A stretch of DNA of 35,299 nt from Cyclobacteriaceae bacterium SS2 (GTDB taxonomy: Bacteria; Bacteroidota; Bacteroidia; Cytophagales; Cyclobacteriaceae), in assembly GCA_019192515.1 (NCBI GenBank), contig JAHCMM010000010.1:3393-38691 (forward strand). Reading direction: 5' to 3'. Positions 1 to 8,828 of this stretch are shown here, piece by piece. The notes under the pieces are model-generated. The model did no database searches. It worked only from the letters and a program-made list of their open reading frames with translations, and was not told the origin of the DNA. The first letter of the stretch is position 1. Every line of letters starts with the position of its first letter. A program made the translations under genes and the position numbers.

Positions 1-1
1 T

Positions 2-1309
2 CTTTACATTGCCAATCCATTCGATACTAAGTCCATTATTATCCTGGACAAGGACAATGAAAACTCAGATTCTCAAATCATTAAAACAATCGTTGCAATC
101 GTAACGAACCCTGAGCGAAGAAAAGCTCCATATCACATCACTGCTGAAATGGAGAATAAGAAAAACTTTGAGGTGGCCAAGATGGTGGGTAAGGATGAAG
201 TGGAATTGATCCTTTCGGATGAAATTATCAGCCGGATTATGGTCCAGACCAGCAGGCAATCCGGTCTAAGTGTTGTATACATTGAGTTGATGGATTTTGG
301 CGGGGATGAGATCTACTTCATGGAAGAACCTTCTCTTGTCAGCAAGACATTTCGCGAAATACTTTTCTCTTATGAAGATTCAGCTATCATGGGGATTCAG
401 TATGCGGATGGGTCCGTAGAGATCAATCCTCCGATGGACACAATTTTCAAGCGAGGTGATCGGGTGATCGGTATTACCGAGGATGATGATACCCTGGTAC
501 CCAATGCACCGAAGGACATTCTTTTGGAGGAAAGTTCGATTGTTTACTCCGAGCCGGCGATTCCGGAAGTGGAGCAGATTCTATTGATAGGCTGGAATGA
601 TCGGGCAAAATACATTATCAAGGAACTGGACTATTATGTGCCGGAAGGATCTACGGTAAGAGTTGTTTCTAAATTTGATGATGCTGAAAAGACTGTACGC
701 AGACTACAAAATTCTGTGAAGAAAATTGAACTGGAATTTGAGGTGCAGGATACCACAGACCGGGACACACTGTCCAACATGCATCTCACGCAGTATCAAT
801 ACATCATTTTGCTCTGTTATCAGAATTATTTTCCAATTCAGGAGGCGGATGCTCAAACGCTGATCACTTTATTACACTTAAGGAATTTCACTGAGAGCAG
901 AAAAGAGCGCTATAAAATTGTGAGTGAAATGCTTGACATCAGAAATAGACAGCTTGCTGACATCACCAGCGCAGATGACTTTATAGTGAGTGATAAACTT
1001 ATCAGTTTGCTGATGAGTCAGGTTTCAGAGAACAAATTCTTGATGAGGGTATTTGAAGATCTTTTTGATGCAGAGGGATCAGAAATATATATCAAATCTG
1101 CTAAAGAATATGTGAAGACAGGCGTTCCAATTCATTTCTATACAATTCTGGAATCAGCAGCAAGAAAGAATGAAGTAGCTATAGGCTATAGAATTATCAG
1201 AGAAGCAAAAGATGCCAATAAGGGCTACGGAGTCTACGTCAACCCTAAAAAATCAGCTGTCTTTACACTTGCGGATGAAGACATGGTCATTGTCCTCTCC
1301 GAAGATTGA
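2..1309 (+). CDS. CASTOR/POLLUX-type ion channel, RCK-containing C-terminal part (5' truncated by window)
   Basis: Frame stays open from base 2 (LYIANPFDTKSIIILDKDNENSDSQIIKTIVAIVTNPERRKAPYHITAEM...) into the 386-aa track ORF; similarity recalled to CASTOR/POLLUX/Sym8-like channels. Confidence 0.75.
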   Translation, partial: LYIANPFDTKSIIILDKDNENSDSQIIKTIVAIVTNPERRKAPYHITAEMENKKNFEVAKMVGKDEVELILSDEIISRIMVQTSRQSGLSVVYIELMDFGGDEIYFMEEPSLVSKTFREILFSYEDSAIMGIQYADGSVEINPPMDTIFKRGDRVIGITEDDDTLVPNAPKDILLEESSIVYSEPAIPEVEQILLIGWNDRAKYIIKELDYYVPEGSTVRVVSKFDDAEKTVRRLQNSVKKIELEFEVQDTTDRDTLSNMHLTQYQYIILLCYQNYFPIQEADAQTLITLLHLRNFTESRKERYKIVSEMLDIRNRQLADITSADDFIVSDKLISLLMSQVSENKFLMRVFEDLFDAEGSEIYIKSAKEYVKTGVPIHFYTILESAARKNEVAIGYRIIREAKDANKGYGVYVNPKKSAVFTLADEDMVIVLSED

Positions 1310-1317
1310 TCACATTT

Positions 1318-1494
1318 CTATTGATTCTCCAGGGCCTTCTTGATTTGCTTCATAGCTTTTCTTCTATAAAGCTTCGTGCTATGGCCTTTTCTTGGAATCC
1401 TTTCAATGTAATCTAATACATCATTTTTCTGAATCCCGCTCAGGTTTTTCACCCGTACCAGGATCTCAGAATCCAATTGTTTGATTGTTTCCAT
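1318..1494 (-). CDS. small conserved-looking hypothetical protein (METIKQLDSEILVRVKNLSGIQKNDVLDYIERIPRKGHSTKLYRRKAMKQIKKALENQ)
   Basis: 58-aa ORF filling the gap between two clear genes; charged helical composition; internal ATG at 1494 is preferable to the longer track start. Confidence 0.5.
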   Translation of the reverse strand: METIKQLDSEILVRVKNLSGIQKNDVLDYIERIPRKGHSTKLYRRKAMKQIKKALENQ

Positions 1495-1653
1495 TTCTTT
1501 GGTGGTTTTCGCCAACAATATAACGCAGGAATGTTATCGTGTGTTTAGCCTTTTATTTTGAAATCTTTAATTCAGCGGCTCAGGACTCGGTTTTTTGCCA
1601 ACCAGTTGTTAAAAATTTATTTAAATTGGAGACTAAACGAACACATTATCCAT

Positions 1654-3006
1654 ATGGCGGAATACACTAAAGAAGTAGAGGAATTTGTCGCGAAAATTTC
1701 GCAAAAAAATGCTCACGAAAAAGAATTCATCCAGGCGGTCTCGGAGGTTGCTGAAACGATTGTTCCATATGTCGAGCAGCATAAGAAATATAAGGAAGCA
1801 AATATCCTGGAAAGAATGTGTGAGCCGGAACGCGTTATTATTTTCAGGGTTCCCTGGCAAGACAAAGATGGTAACATCCAGGTCAACAGGGGCTTTCGGG
1901 TTCAGATGAATTCCGCCATTGGCCCGTATAAAGGAGGGCTTCGATTTCATCCGTCAGTCAATCTTTCCATCTTGAAATTTCTGGCATTTGAGCAGGTGTT
2001 CAAAAACAGTCTGACCACCCTTCCACTTGGAGGAGGAAAAGGAGGAAGCGACTTTGATCCCAAGGGGAAAACAGACCTTGAGGTGATGAGATTCTGTCAG
2101 AGTTTCATGACGGAATTGTCTAAACACATCGGAGGGTTTACCGATATTCCAGCCGGGGACATCGGAGTAGGAGCCAGAGAGATTGGCTATATGTTTGGGC
2201 AATACAAAAAAATCCGAAACGAATTCGCGGGAGTACTTACAGGAAAAGGACTTCAATATGGTGGTAGTCTGATCAGAACTGAGGCCACTGGGTATGGTGT
2301 GGTATATTTCAGTCAGGAAGTGCTCGCATCAAAGGACGATTCTTTAGAAGGTAAAGTTTGTGCGGTTTCCGGAAGTGGAAATGTTGCCCAGTACACCATT
2401 GAGAAACTTATTGAGCTGGGGGCTAAACCTGTTACAGTTTCTGATTCAGCAGGCTGCATCTACGATAAGGATGGAATAGACTCAGAGAAACTTGAGTACA
2501 TCAAAGTTTTGAAGAACGAACAAAGAGGCAGGATAAGTGAATATGCTGACAAGTTTAAGTCTGCAAAATTTCATGCTGATACAACACCTTGGAATTTCAA
2601 AGTGGATCTGGCGTATCCATGTGCGACACAAAACGAACTGGATGTTGCCGACACAAAAACAATGATAGGGAATGGATGTAAAGGGGTATTCGAGGGAGCC
2701 AATATGCCTACTACCCTGGAAGCATATCACATCATCAAAAAGGAGAAATTGATGTTTTCTCCAGGTAAAGCATCAAATGCAGGAGGTGTAGCTACCTCCG
2801 GACTTGAGATGTCTCAAAATGCCCAGCGTCTTTATTGGACCAGAGAAGAGGTGGACTACAGACTGAAAATGATCATGAAGAGCATCCATTCGAACTGTAT
2901 GGAATATGGTCAGGTGGATAAAAATTATACTGATTATGTGAAGGGAGCAAATATTGCGGGATTCGTAAAGGTAGCTGATGCAATGATTGCCCAGGGAGTG
3001 GTTTAA
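1654..3006 (+). CDS. gdhA: NADP-specific glutamate dehydrogenase
   Basis: Glu/Leu/Phe/Val dehydrogenase motifs (PYKGGLRFHPSVNLSILKFLAFEQ, LGGGKGGSDFDPKGK, DIPAGDIGVG). Start moved from TTG 1558 to ATG 1654 (MAEYTKEVEEF). Confidence 0.95.
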   Translation: MAEYTKEVEEFVAKISQKNAHEKEFIQAVSEVAETIVPYVEQHKKYKEANILERMCEPERVIIFRVPWQDKDGNIQVNRGFRVQMNSAIGPYKGGLRFHPSVNLSILKFLAFEQVFKNSLTTLPLGGGKGGSDFDPKGKTDLEVMRFCQSFMTELSKHIGGFTDIPAGDIGVGAREIGYMFGQYKKIRNEFAGVLTGKGLQYGGSLIRTEATGYGVVYFSQEVLASKDDSLEGKVCAVSGSGNVAQYTIEKLIELGAKPVTVSDSAGCIYDKDGIDSEKLEYIKVLKNEQRGRISEYADKFKSAKFHADTTPWNFKVDLAYPCATQNELDVADTKTMIGNGCKGVFEGANMPTTLEAYHIIKKEKLMFSPGKASNAGGVATSGLEMSQNAQRLYWTREEVDYRLKMIMKSIHSNCMEYGQVDKNYTDYVKGANIAGFVKVADAMIAQGVV

Positions 3007-3080
3007 TTCTCAGTAAAAAAATTGATAGCTTAAGGGATAGAAATCCTATATTTGGAATCTCAAATAAAAAGTGTCTGATT

Positions 3081-3185
3081 ATGTACATGCTTCTTTTCAT
3101 CCTTTTCTTATTCGTGTTGGCCATCATTTGTCCAATCATATTGCCAAACGATAAGGTAAGCACACACAAGCGAGATCACGTTTGA
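3081..3185 (+). CDS. 34-aa putative single-TM small protein (MYMLLFILFLFVLAIICPIILPNDKVSTHKRDHV)
   Basis: Short ORF with a hydrophobic N-terminus; a TAnnTTTG-type box (TATATTTG, 3047-3054) lies just upstream. Confidence 0.35.
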   Translation: MYMLLFILFLFVLAIICPIILPNDKVSTHKRDHV

Positions 3186-3877
3186 TCCACATTTGGCTGG
3201 ACAACCAGTTTCATTGCATTGAGTTCCAGGCCAAGTAAGTTTCCTATTCCCTGTAGGTTGCCCTGGTAAACGCATCCGTTATCCAACGGAATCACTTTGC
3301 TATGCCCATCGATCGATTTTTGGATCTGCTCCAATGGAGTGGGGTAATGGCCATGCACGATGCTCAAGCCGGATGCCTTTTTGGGATCGTAGCTAAATGC
3401 TTTGATCATGATCATGGCTTCCGTATCGGAGAAGATATCATCAGCATCAAAATTGAATCCGGCATGCACCAGAATCACATCACCGGAGATGTAGTAGTAG
3501 GGGAGGCTTTGAATGAATCGGGCCATTTGCTCCTGTGTAGAAGTATCAGCATCTAAAAGATCGGAGAGATTCAATTTTCTCAGGATCTCCAACTTATCAG
3601 GGGTGGGATCCTGGTAAAAGTCAAGAAACATTTTGTCGTGGTTTCCCAGAAGTGGTAAAACAGCTCCTTTAAATTCAATGATTTCCTTGAGTACCTTAAG
3701 ACTATTGGGTCCTTTGTTGATAAAATCACCAAGAAGGAAGAGCTGATCATCGGCGGTGAGCCGAATTTTGTCGAGAAGAGAAAGAAAAGTTTTGTGGCAC
3801 CCATGGATATCACCGACTACCCATCGTTTTCCGGGAGGTAGAGGGATTTGCCTGCCAATAGGATAGTGCCCAGGCAA
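3176..3877 (-). CDS. metallophosphoesterase, serine/threonine protein phosphatase / ApaH-like
   Basis: VVGDIHGC, LLGDFINKGPNS, LLGNHD, HAGF and HGHYPT phosphoesterase motifs. Confidence 0.9.
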   Translation of the reverse strand: MPGHYPIGRQIPLPPGKRWVVGDIHGCHKTFLSLLDKIRLTADDQLFLLGDFINKGPNSLKVLKEIIEFKGAVLPLLGNHDKMFLDFYQDPTPDKLEILRKLNLSDLLDADTSTQEQMARFIQSLPYYYISGDVILVHAGFNFDADDIFSDTEAMIMIKAFSYDPKKASGLSIVHGHYPTPLEQIQKSIDGHSKVIPLDNGCVYQGNLQGIGNLLGLELNAMKLVVQPNVDQT

Positions 3878-3880
3878 TTA

Positions 3881-4003
3881 TTACTTCCTGCTTTCTTTCC
3901 TTGAGTTGACAAACATGAGTGCAGAAACAAATGCGATAAGAAATACGGCAATGTTTACGAAAATGTGCACTCCACTGGTAACTGCAGGATTAGTTAATTC
4001 CAT
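3881..4003 (-). CDS. 40-aa putative single-TM small protein (MELTNPAVTSGVHIFVNIAVFLIAFVSALMFVNSRKESRK)
   Basis: ATG-initiated short ORF directly upstream of the phosphoesterase gene, with a clear TM segment followed by positive charges. Confidence 0.4.
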   Translation of the reverse strand: MELTNPAVTSGVHIFVNIAVFLIAFVSALMFVNSRKESRK

Positions 4004-4065
4004 AATCTGATATTTTTATTGCGAATTTAAAGTTTAAATAAATTATATGGCAACCATTTGCCGGA

Positions 4066-5262
4066 TTAGTTGATACTAAACCACCTTACAACGGAGACCA
4101 ACCAGTCTGCCAGGCTTTGAGCATACTCATTGCCGGAACCTCGACCAATTACATAAAGCACAAACAGGAAGTATAGCCCCAGCAAGAGGAATGCCTTGCT
4201 TTTTCCAATTTTTGTCCCGATGATAAAGATGAGGAGGACCAGTACAGTCAACAACCAAAGAAGAAAACGGAGTTCGCTACTCATGTCCACCATTTCAGGG
4301 GGCATGTGAATGGGTCCGTAGATCAATGTAAAAATCATCAGCGGAAAACCCAGGGCGAAACAGATATCAAATATATTACTTCCCAGTGCATTGGAGATGG
4401 CATCATCATATTGACCCTTCTGGGCATCTTTGATAGAGATGATGGTATCAGGGAAACTGGAGGCAGCTGAGGCCAGGATCAAAGCCACAAACATTACCGG
4501 GATTCCCAGTCCATGAAACGTTCCCAGGAATGGGACGGTATAGGTTTCTTCTCCAATCCACTCGCAAGCCAGGACAAGCAAATAGCAGACCATGGCAATT
4601 GATATCGTTGCGGAAACGAGTAAAAACCAGGCATTGACATTATTGATTTTATTCTTGCCAATAAATATTCTTTCAAGATCCAGGGTAATAAGTCCAAGAA
4701 AAAAAGGCTTCTGCTTTCCACCAACTTCAGCAAAATCTTCTTCAGATACGTGACTTTCGTGCAACAGCTCCTCCCGGTCTTTTTTGTCCATAGACCAAAA
4801 CATATAGATGATATAGGCTACATAGACAATCATCAATAAAAATCCATGGTACCAATCCAGTTCAGACCCACTGATGAGAATAATGAAAATCATTTCGGCT
4901 ATCAGAAGAGAAAGCCCGTCTCGCAACATTACTTTTTGGGAAACCTTTACACTTTTGGTGAGGCCTATCCCAATCACAGCGAGTACGGATACAGCCGGTA
5001 TTACCATACTGTTGAATATGGCTGAACCTGCTGTAGTGCCGATTCCTCCGGAAAACCCTTCTGCGTCTTTCATGATAAAGAGGAAGAACAATGAGGTAAA
5101 AACTTCGGGCATAGAGCTGGCCACAGCATTAATAGTGGCTCCACGAACACCATCAGAAAGATTTCTTCCAATATATTCGGAAGCTGTCATAAATCCGTCA
5201 CCCGCTCTCCATATGACGATGCAACAAATTGTAATTAGAATTAAGGGTATGAGAATTCCCAT
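4066..5262 (-). CDS. sodium/calcium exchanger family (CaCA) membrane protein
   Basis: Two alpha-repeat-like segments (NAVASSMPEVFTSLFFL; ASAASSFPDTIISI...NALGSNIFDICFALG) with many TM helices. Confidence 0.85.
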   Translation of the reverse strand: MGILIPLILITICCIVIWRAGDGFMTASEYIGRNLSDGVRGATINAVASSMPEVFTSLFFLFIMKDAEGFSGGIGTTAGSAIFNSMVIPAVSVLAVIGIGLTKSVKVSQKVMLRDGLSLLIAEMIFIILISGSELDWYHGFLLMIVYVAYIIYMFWSMDKKDREELLHESHVSEEDFAEVGGKQKPFFLGLITLDLERIFIGKNKINNVNAWFLLVSATISIAMVCYLLVLACEWIGEETYTVPFLGTFHGLGIPVMFVALILASAASSFPDTIISIKDAQKGQYDDAISNALGSNIFDICFALGFPLMIFTLIYGPIHMPPEMVDMSSELRFLLWLLTVLVLLIFIIGTKIGKSKAFLLLGLYFLFVLYVIGRGSGNEYAQSLADWLVSVVRWFSIN

Positions 5263-5515
5263 AGAATAAATTTAAACGGTGTTCGACTCATTTATTGATG
5301 AGCTGGAGGTAGCGACTAAGATAAGCATTTTCTCATTATCACAACCATTATAAAAAACTCACCCAGCTAATGCAATTTTTAAGAATTGACGAAAATATTA
5401 GTAAATTTTCATATGGATGACACTTATTGGTAACTAAATGCCAATAATTATGGTTGGAGAAGTGTTCTAATCTATTTCTTTCACATCTTTAAGACCACAT
5501 TGATGATTTTCTTAG

Positions 5516-6277
5516 ATGTATATTAATTTATCTGGACTTACCATTTTGGTCACCGGGGCCAGCAGGGGCATTGGCAAGGCCATCGCCACCAAGTTGGCTG
5601 AGGCGGGAGCCACCATTGCAATCCATTACAACAAAAATGCAAGGGAGGCTGAAAACCTCGCACATGTTTTAGGCAATGAGTCCAAATCCTATCAGGCAGA
5701 TCTTTCCAAAAAGGGCGAGGCAGGAAAACTATTTGACAGGGTGGTCCTTGAAATGGGAAGTGTTGATATACTCATCAACAATGCTGGGATAGCTAAGCCA
5801 GCCAAAATCAATCTTGCCGAAGAAGAATGGTTGAAGGTATGGGAGGAAGTCATCCAGGTGAATCTCAGCTCAACTGCTGCGCTTTGTAAAAAGGCCATTG
5901 AATTTTTTCTAAAAAAGAGGATGGCTGGCAGAATCATCAATATTACATCAAAAGCAGCTTTTATGGGAGATCAGGCAGCTTACATGTCATATGCAGCATC
6001 AAAAGCCGGAGTGGTTTCGCTCACCAAGAGCATTGCTTCTGCGTATGGCAAGGATGGCATCAAAGCATTCAGCATAGCACCTGGTTTTGTGAAGACAGAT
6101 ATGGCCAAAGCTTTTATTGACCAATATGGTGAACAACATACCAATGGTGACTTATCTTTGGAGCGCATGACAGAGCCAAAAGACCTGGCTCCTCTGGTCA
6201 CATTCATTGCTAGCGGAATGGCCGATCATTCTACAGGTGCTACCTTTGATATCAATGCAGGGAGCTATATGCATTAG
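5516..6277 (+). CDS. SDR-family oxidoreductase (FabG-like)
   Basis: TGASRGIGKAIA cofactor motif, NNAG, YAASKAG catalytic YxxxK. Confidence 0.9.
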   Translation: MYINLSGLTILVTGASRGIGKAIATKLAEAGATIAIHYNKNAREAENLAHVLGNESKSYQADLSKKGEAGKLFDRVVLEMGSVDILINNAGIAKPAKINLAEEEWLKVWEEVIQVNLSSTAALCKKAIEFFLKKRMAGRIINITSKAAFMGDQAAYMSYAASKAGVVSLTKSIASAYGKDGIKAFSIAPGFVKTDMAKAFIDQYGEQHTNGDLSLERMTEPKDLAPLVTFIASGMADHSTGATFDINAGSYMH

Positions 6278-6321
6278 GTTCTGATTTTATACCTATATTT
6301 ATTGAATAAAACTGGCACATT

Positions 6322-6738
6322 ATGGTAGACAACATTAAGGCACATTTACAGTCTTTGGTTCAGCTGGCCCTTGCTGATCATAAATTTGATCGGGAAGAGC
6401 AGGTTTGGATATATAGCATTGGCAAAGCCAATAAGGTAAAAGAAAAAGATATTGATGATCTGATAAAGTCCGAGATGGCGAAGAAAAGTGCAGAACCCAT
6501 CAGTTTCAGTGCTTTGTCATTTGACGAAAGGTTTGAGTATTTATATAATCTGATCCAGCTCATGAAAATTGACAATGAAGTTTTCCTGAGTGAGATCAAC
6601 TACTGTGAAGGGTTGGCTGATATGCTGGGCTTTCAAAAGGCCGTAGTAAAGAAATTGTCTGCGAGGATTTACTCCGATCCAAGCATTACCTCAGACCGGG
6701 AACTGCTTAAGAAGCAAGCTAAAACGTTTGAAAAATAA
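6322..6738 (+). CDS. TerB-like domain protein (copy 1)
   Basis: LVQLALADHKFDREEQVWIYSIGKANKV...; helical TerB/DjlA-like pattern; paralogous to the next gene. Confidence 0.7.
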   Translation: MVDNIKAHLQSLVQLALADHKFDREEQVWIYSIGKANKVKEKDIDDLIKSEMAKKSAEPISFSALSFDERFEYLYNLIQLMKIDNEVFLSEINYCEGLADMLGFQKAVVKKLSARIYSDPSITSDRELLKKQAKTFEK

Positions 6739-6742
6739 TATT

Positions 6743-7138
6743 ATGAGTATCAAATCACAGCTTAGTGCACTCATAGCTCTTGCCAAGATCGACGGCGATT
6801 TTGCTGGAGAAGAGCGAGATTTAATTTACATGATTGGGAAGGCAAATGGAATTACGGAGAAGGAAATCATGGAGTTGGTCGATCAACCTGAACCATTACC
6901 CTCTTTGTCCACCATGACGGATGACGAAAAATTTGAATACCTCTACAACATTGTGCAGCTGATGAAGATCGACAACCAGATCTACCTGAGTGAAATCAAA
7001 TTTTGTGAGGAGCTGGCCACCAAGCTAGGCTATAAAAAAGGAGTAATTTCTGCACTCTCTGCAAAAGTATTTAGTGACCCGATGATCACCTCTGATCGGG
7101 ATTCTCTGAAGCGGGCGGTAAAGAAATATCAGGACTAA
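6743..7138 (+). CDS. TerB-like domain protein (copy 2, tandem paralog)
   Basis: Shares FEYLYN(L/I)(I/V)QLMKIDN and SDP.ITSDR with the preceding gene; start ATG 6743 (MSIKSQLSALIALAKIDGDF) preferred over TTG 6728. Confidence 0.75.
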   Translation: MSIKSQLSALIALAKIDGDFAGEERDLIYMIGKANGITEKEIMELVDQPEPLPSLSTMTDDEKFEYLYNIVQLMKIDNQIYLSEIKFCEELATKLGYKKGVISALSAKVFSDPMITSDRDSLKRAVKKYQD

Positions 7139-7169
7139 TTAATTTCTCCATCGTGATCGCCACCAAGCC

Positions 7170-8027
7170 ATGTTATCTCTTGACTGGAGACCTTTCCACC
7201 AAATAGACGTATCACGAATTGCTAACGCAAGAGCACAACTTCATGTAGCTATACAAAATGTCTCAGCTGTTGGGAGAAGATTTCTGGGAGATAGCAAATC
7301 TGACAGAAATGCCACGCTTTTTTGGATCCCCGGCCTGTCAAGAATGGCAGGGCATTGGGTAGAGGGAAACATAAAATTCAGGTCGTCGATCAGTCTTGAG
7401 GATTTTAACATCTACCTGGTTGATGAGCGGGTCAATACCATTTCAAGTTTTGAAGTGCGGGGCTCAAACCATCGTAAGATTATGCTTTGGCTGGAAGAAC
7501 AGATTGGCAAGCTTGGTCTTTCAGCTGGCGAGCTTGCCATCAAATTACCCTACCAGCTAAAAGAATATCCTCAGCTGAACGGAGCTCCATTTGATCTGGA
7601 TGATGACGAGGCTATGGAAGAATTAGGAAAATATTATCACAATTCCTTTTTGGTTCTGAGGGAGCTGAAGAAAAAACTGGAATGGAAGCAGGAAATCCAG
7701 ATTTGGCCACACCATTTCGATATTGCCATCAGTATTATTTTGAAGGATTCGGGAGACCCCGAAACCGATACACTCATTACACTTGGGATGATGCCGGGCG
7801 ATGACAGCAATGATGAACCTTATTTCTATGTGAGCACCTGGCCGCATGTACATACCAGTAAGATGAAACCACTGCATGCACCTGGTAAATGGATAGAGGA
7901 AGACTGGACTGGAGCTATCCTAAAGCTGGATGAATTGGAGGCTTTTAAAACGGAAGACCAGCAAGGCCAGCTAAGCAACTTTTATGAAACAGCTTTTCTT
8001 TCACTGATCCAGCCGCTCACGAAATAG
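7170..8027 (+). CDS. conserved hypothetical protein, possibly DUF5996-like
   Basis: 285-aa ORF; IWPHHFDIAISI resembles the conserved DUF5996 region as recalled; overlaps the next gene convergently by 27 nt. Confidence 0.55.
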   Translation: MLSLDWRPFHQIDVSRIANARAQLHVAIQNVSAVGRRFLGDSKSDRNATLFWIPGLSRMAGHWVEGNIKFRSSISLEDFNIYLVDERVNTISSFEVRGSNHRKIMLWLEEQIGKLGLSAGELAIKLPYQLKEYPQLNGAPFDLDDDEAMEELGKYYHNSFLVLRELKKKLEWKQEIQIWPHHFDIAISIILKDSGDPETDTLITLGMMPGDDSNDEPYFYVSTWPHVHTSKMKPLHAPGKWIEEDWTGAILKLDELEAFKTEDQQGQLSNFYETAFLSLIQPLTK

Positions 8028-8822
8028 CTTATTGTAGTCTAGCCCAAAATGGTCATGCAACTTGGATGCAAAATCGTCTTCATGTAAGATTGGATACTGG
8101 GTCTTTTGTCCCTTTTCCTCTACCAGAAGCAACTTATCAGTAAGCATGACTTTTCCTTTTGTAGTATGTTGAAACACTACCTTTTCCTGAGAAAAGGAAG
8201 AGTCAGCAGATTGATGATATCGGAACATCTCCAGGAACTGAATCACTTCTTTGGGCTCCAATCCGAAAATATAGATGTTTTCAAATTCGATTGAATTGAA
8301 AGATTTCTGGAGAATAAACCGACCATCGGGATCAGTTTTGAATCTGAAGTATTGATTGTAATCCAGCTGAAGAGTTTCTGTTTCCATTCTTTTTGGTTCC
8401 ATAAAAAGAGACAAACTACCGACATCAACCAGGTAATCTTCATCTTCAAGGGTAACAATGATCAGAGGAATGTCAAAATCTGGTACCCAGTCGCCATTAG
8501 ACCTATTTCTGCCTGATACCAGGAGGCAATTAAAACCAAGACCATCAAGCAGGTGATAGAAAAGGATGTTTAATTCGGTGGGGATACCACCTCTTTTTTG
8601 TCTGACTATTTTTTCAAAGAATTTATGGATGTCCAACTCCATCCTCTTGCCGAAGAGGATGTCAAGGTTTTCGAACGGAATATTTTGCAGATGTGCCCTG
8701 TGTAGCTTTTTTAGAAATGAAAGAGCGGGATTTTCTTTTTTGATTTTGAGCCGCTCTAGATATTCATCTGTTGGTATTTGCTGAAGTTTTGGCCGGGTCT
8801 TAAAATGATTTAATCGAGCCAT
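8001..8822 (-). CDS. arylamine N-acetyltransferase-family homolog, apparently lacking catalytic Cys and His
   Basis: NAT N-terminal pattern (LHRAHLQNIPFENLDILFG), RGGIPTELN in place of RGGxCxExN, DVG retained. Confidence 0.8.
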   Translation of the reverse strand: MARLNHFKTRPKLQQIPTDEYLERLKIKKENPALSFLKKLHRAHLQNIPFENLDILFGKRMELDIHKFFEKIVRQKRGGIPTELNILFYHLLDGLGFNCLLVSGRNRSNGDWVPDFDIPLIIVTLEDEDYLVDVGSLSLFMEPKRMETETLQLDYNQYFRFKTDPDGRFILQKSFNSIEFENIYIFGLEPKEVIQFLEMFRYHQSADSSFSQEKVVFQHTTKGKVMLTDKLLLVEEKGQKTQYPILHEDDFASKLHDHFGLDYNKLFRERLDQ

Positions 8823-8828
8823 AGGTCT

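Noticed and set aside
1558-1653. N-terminal extension of gdhA from TTG 1558
   Set aside because: The added 32 residues are not GDH-like; ATG 1654 gives the expected N-terminus.
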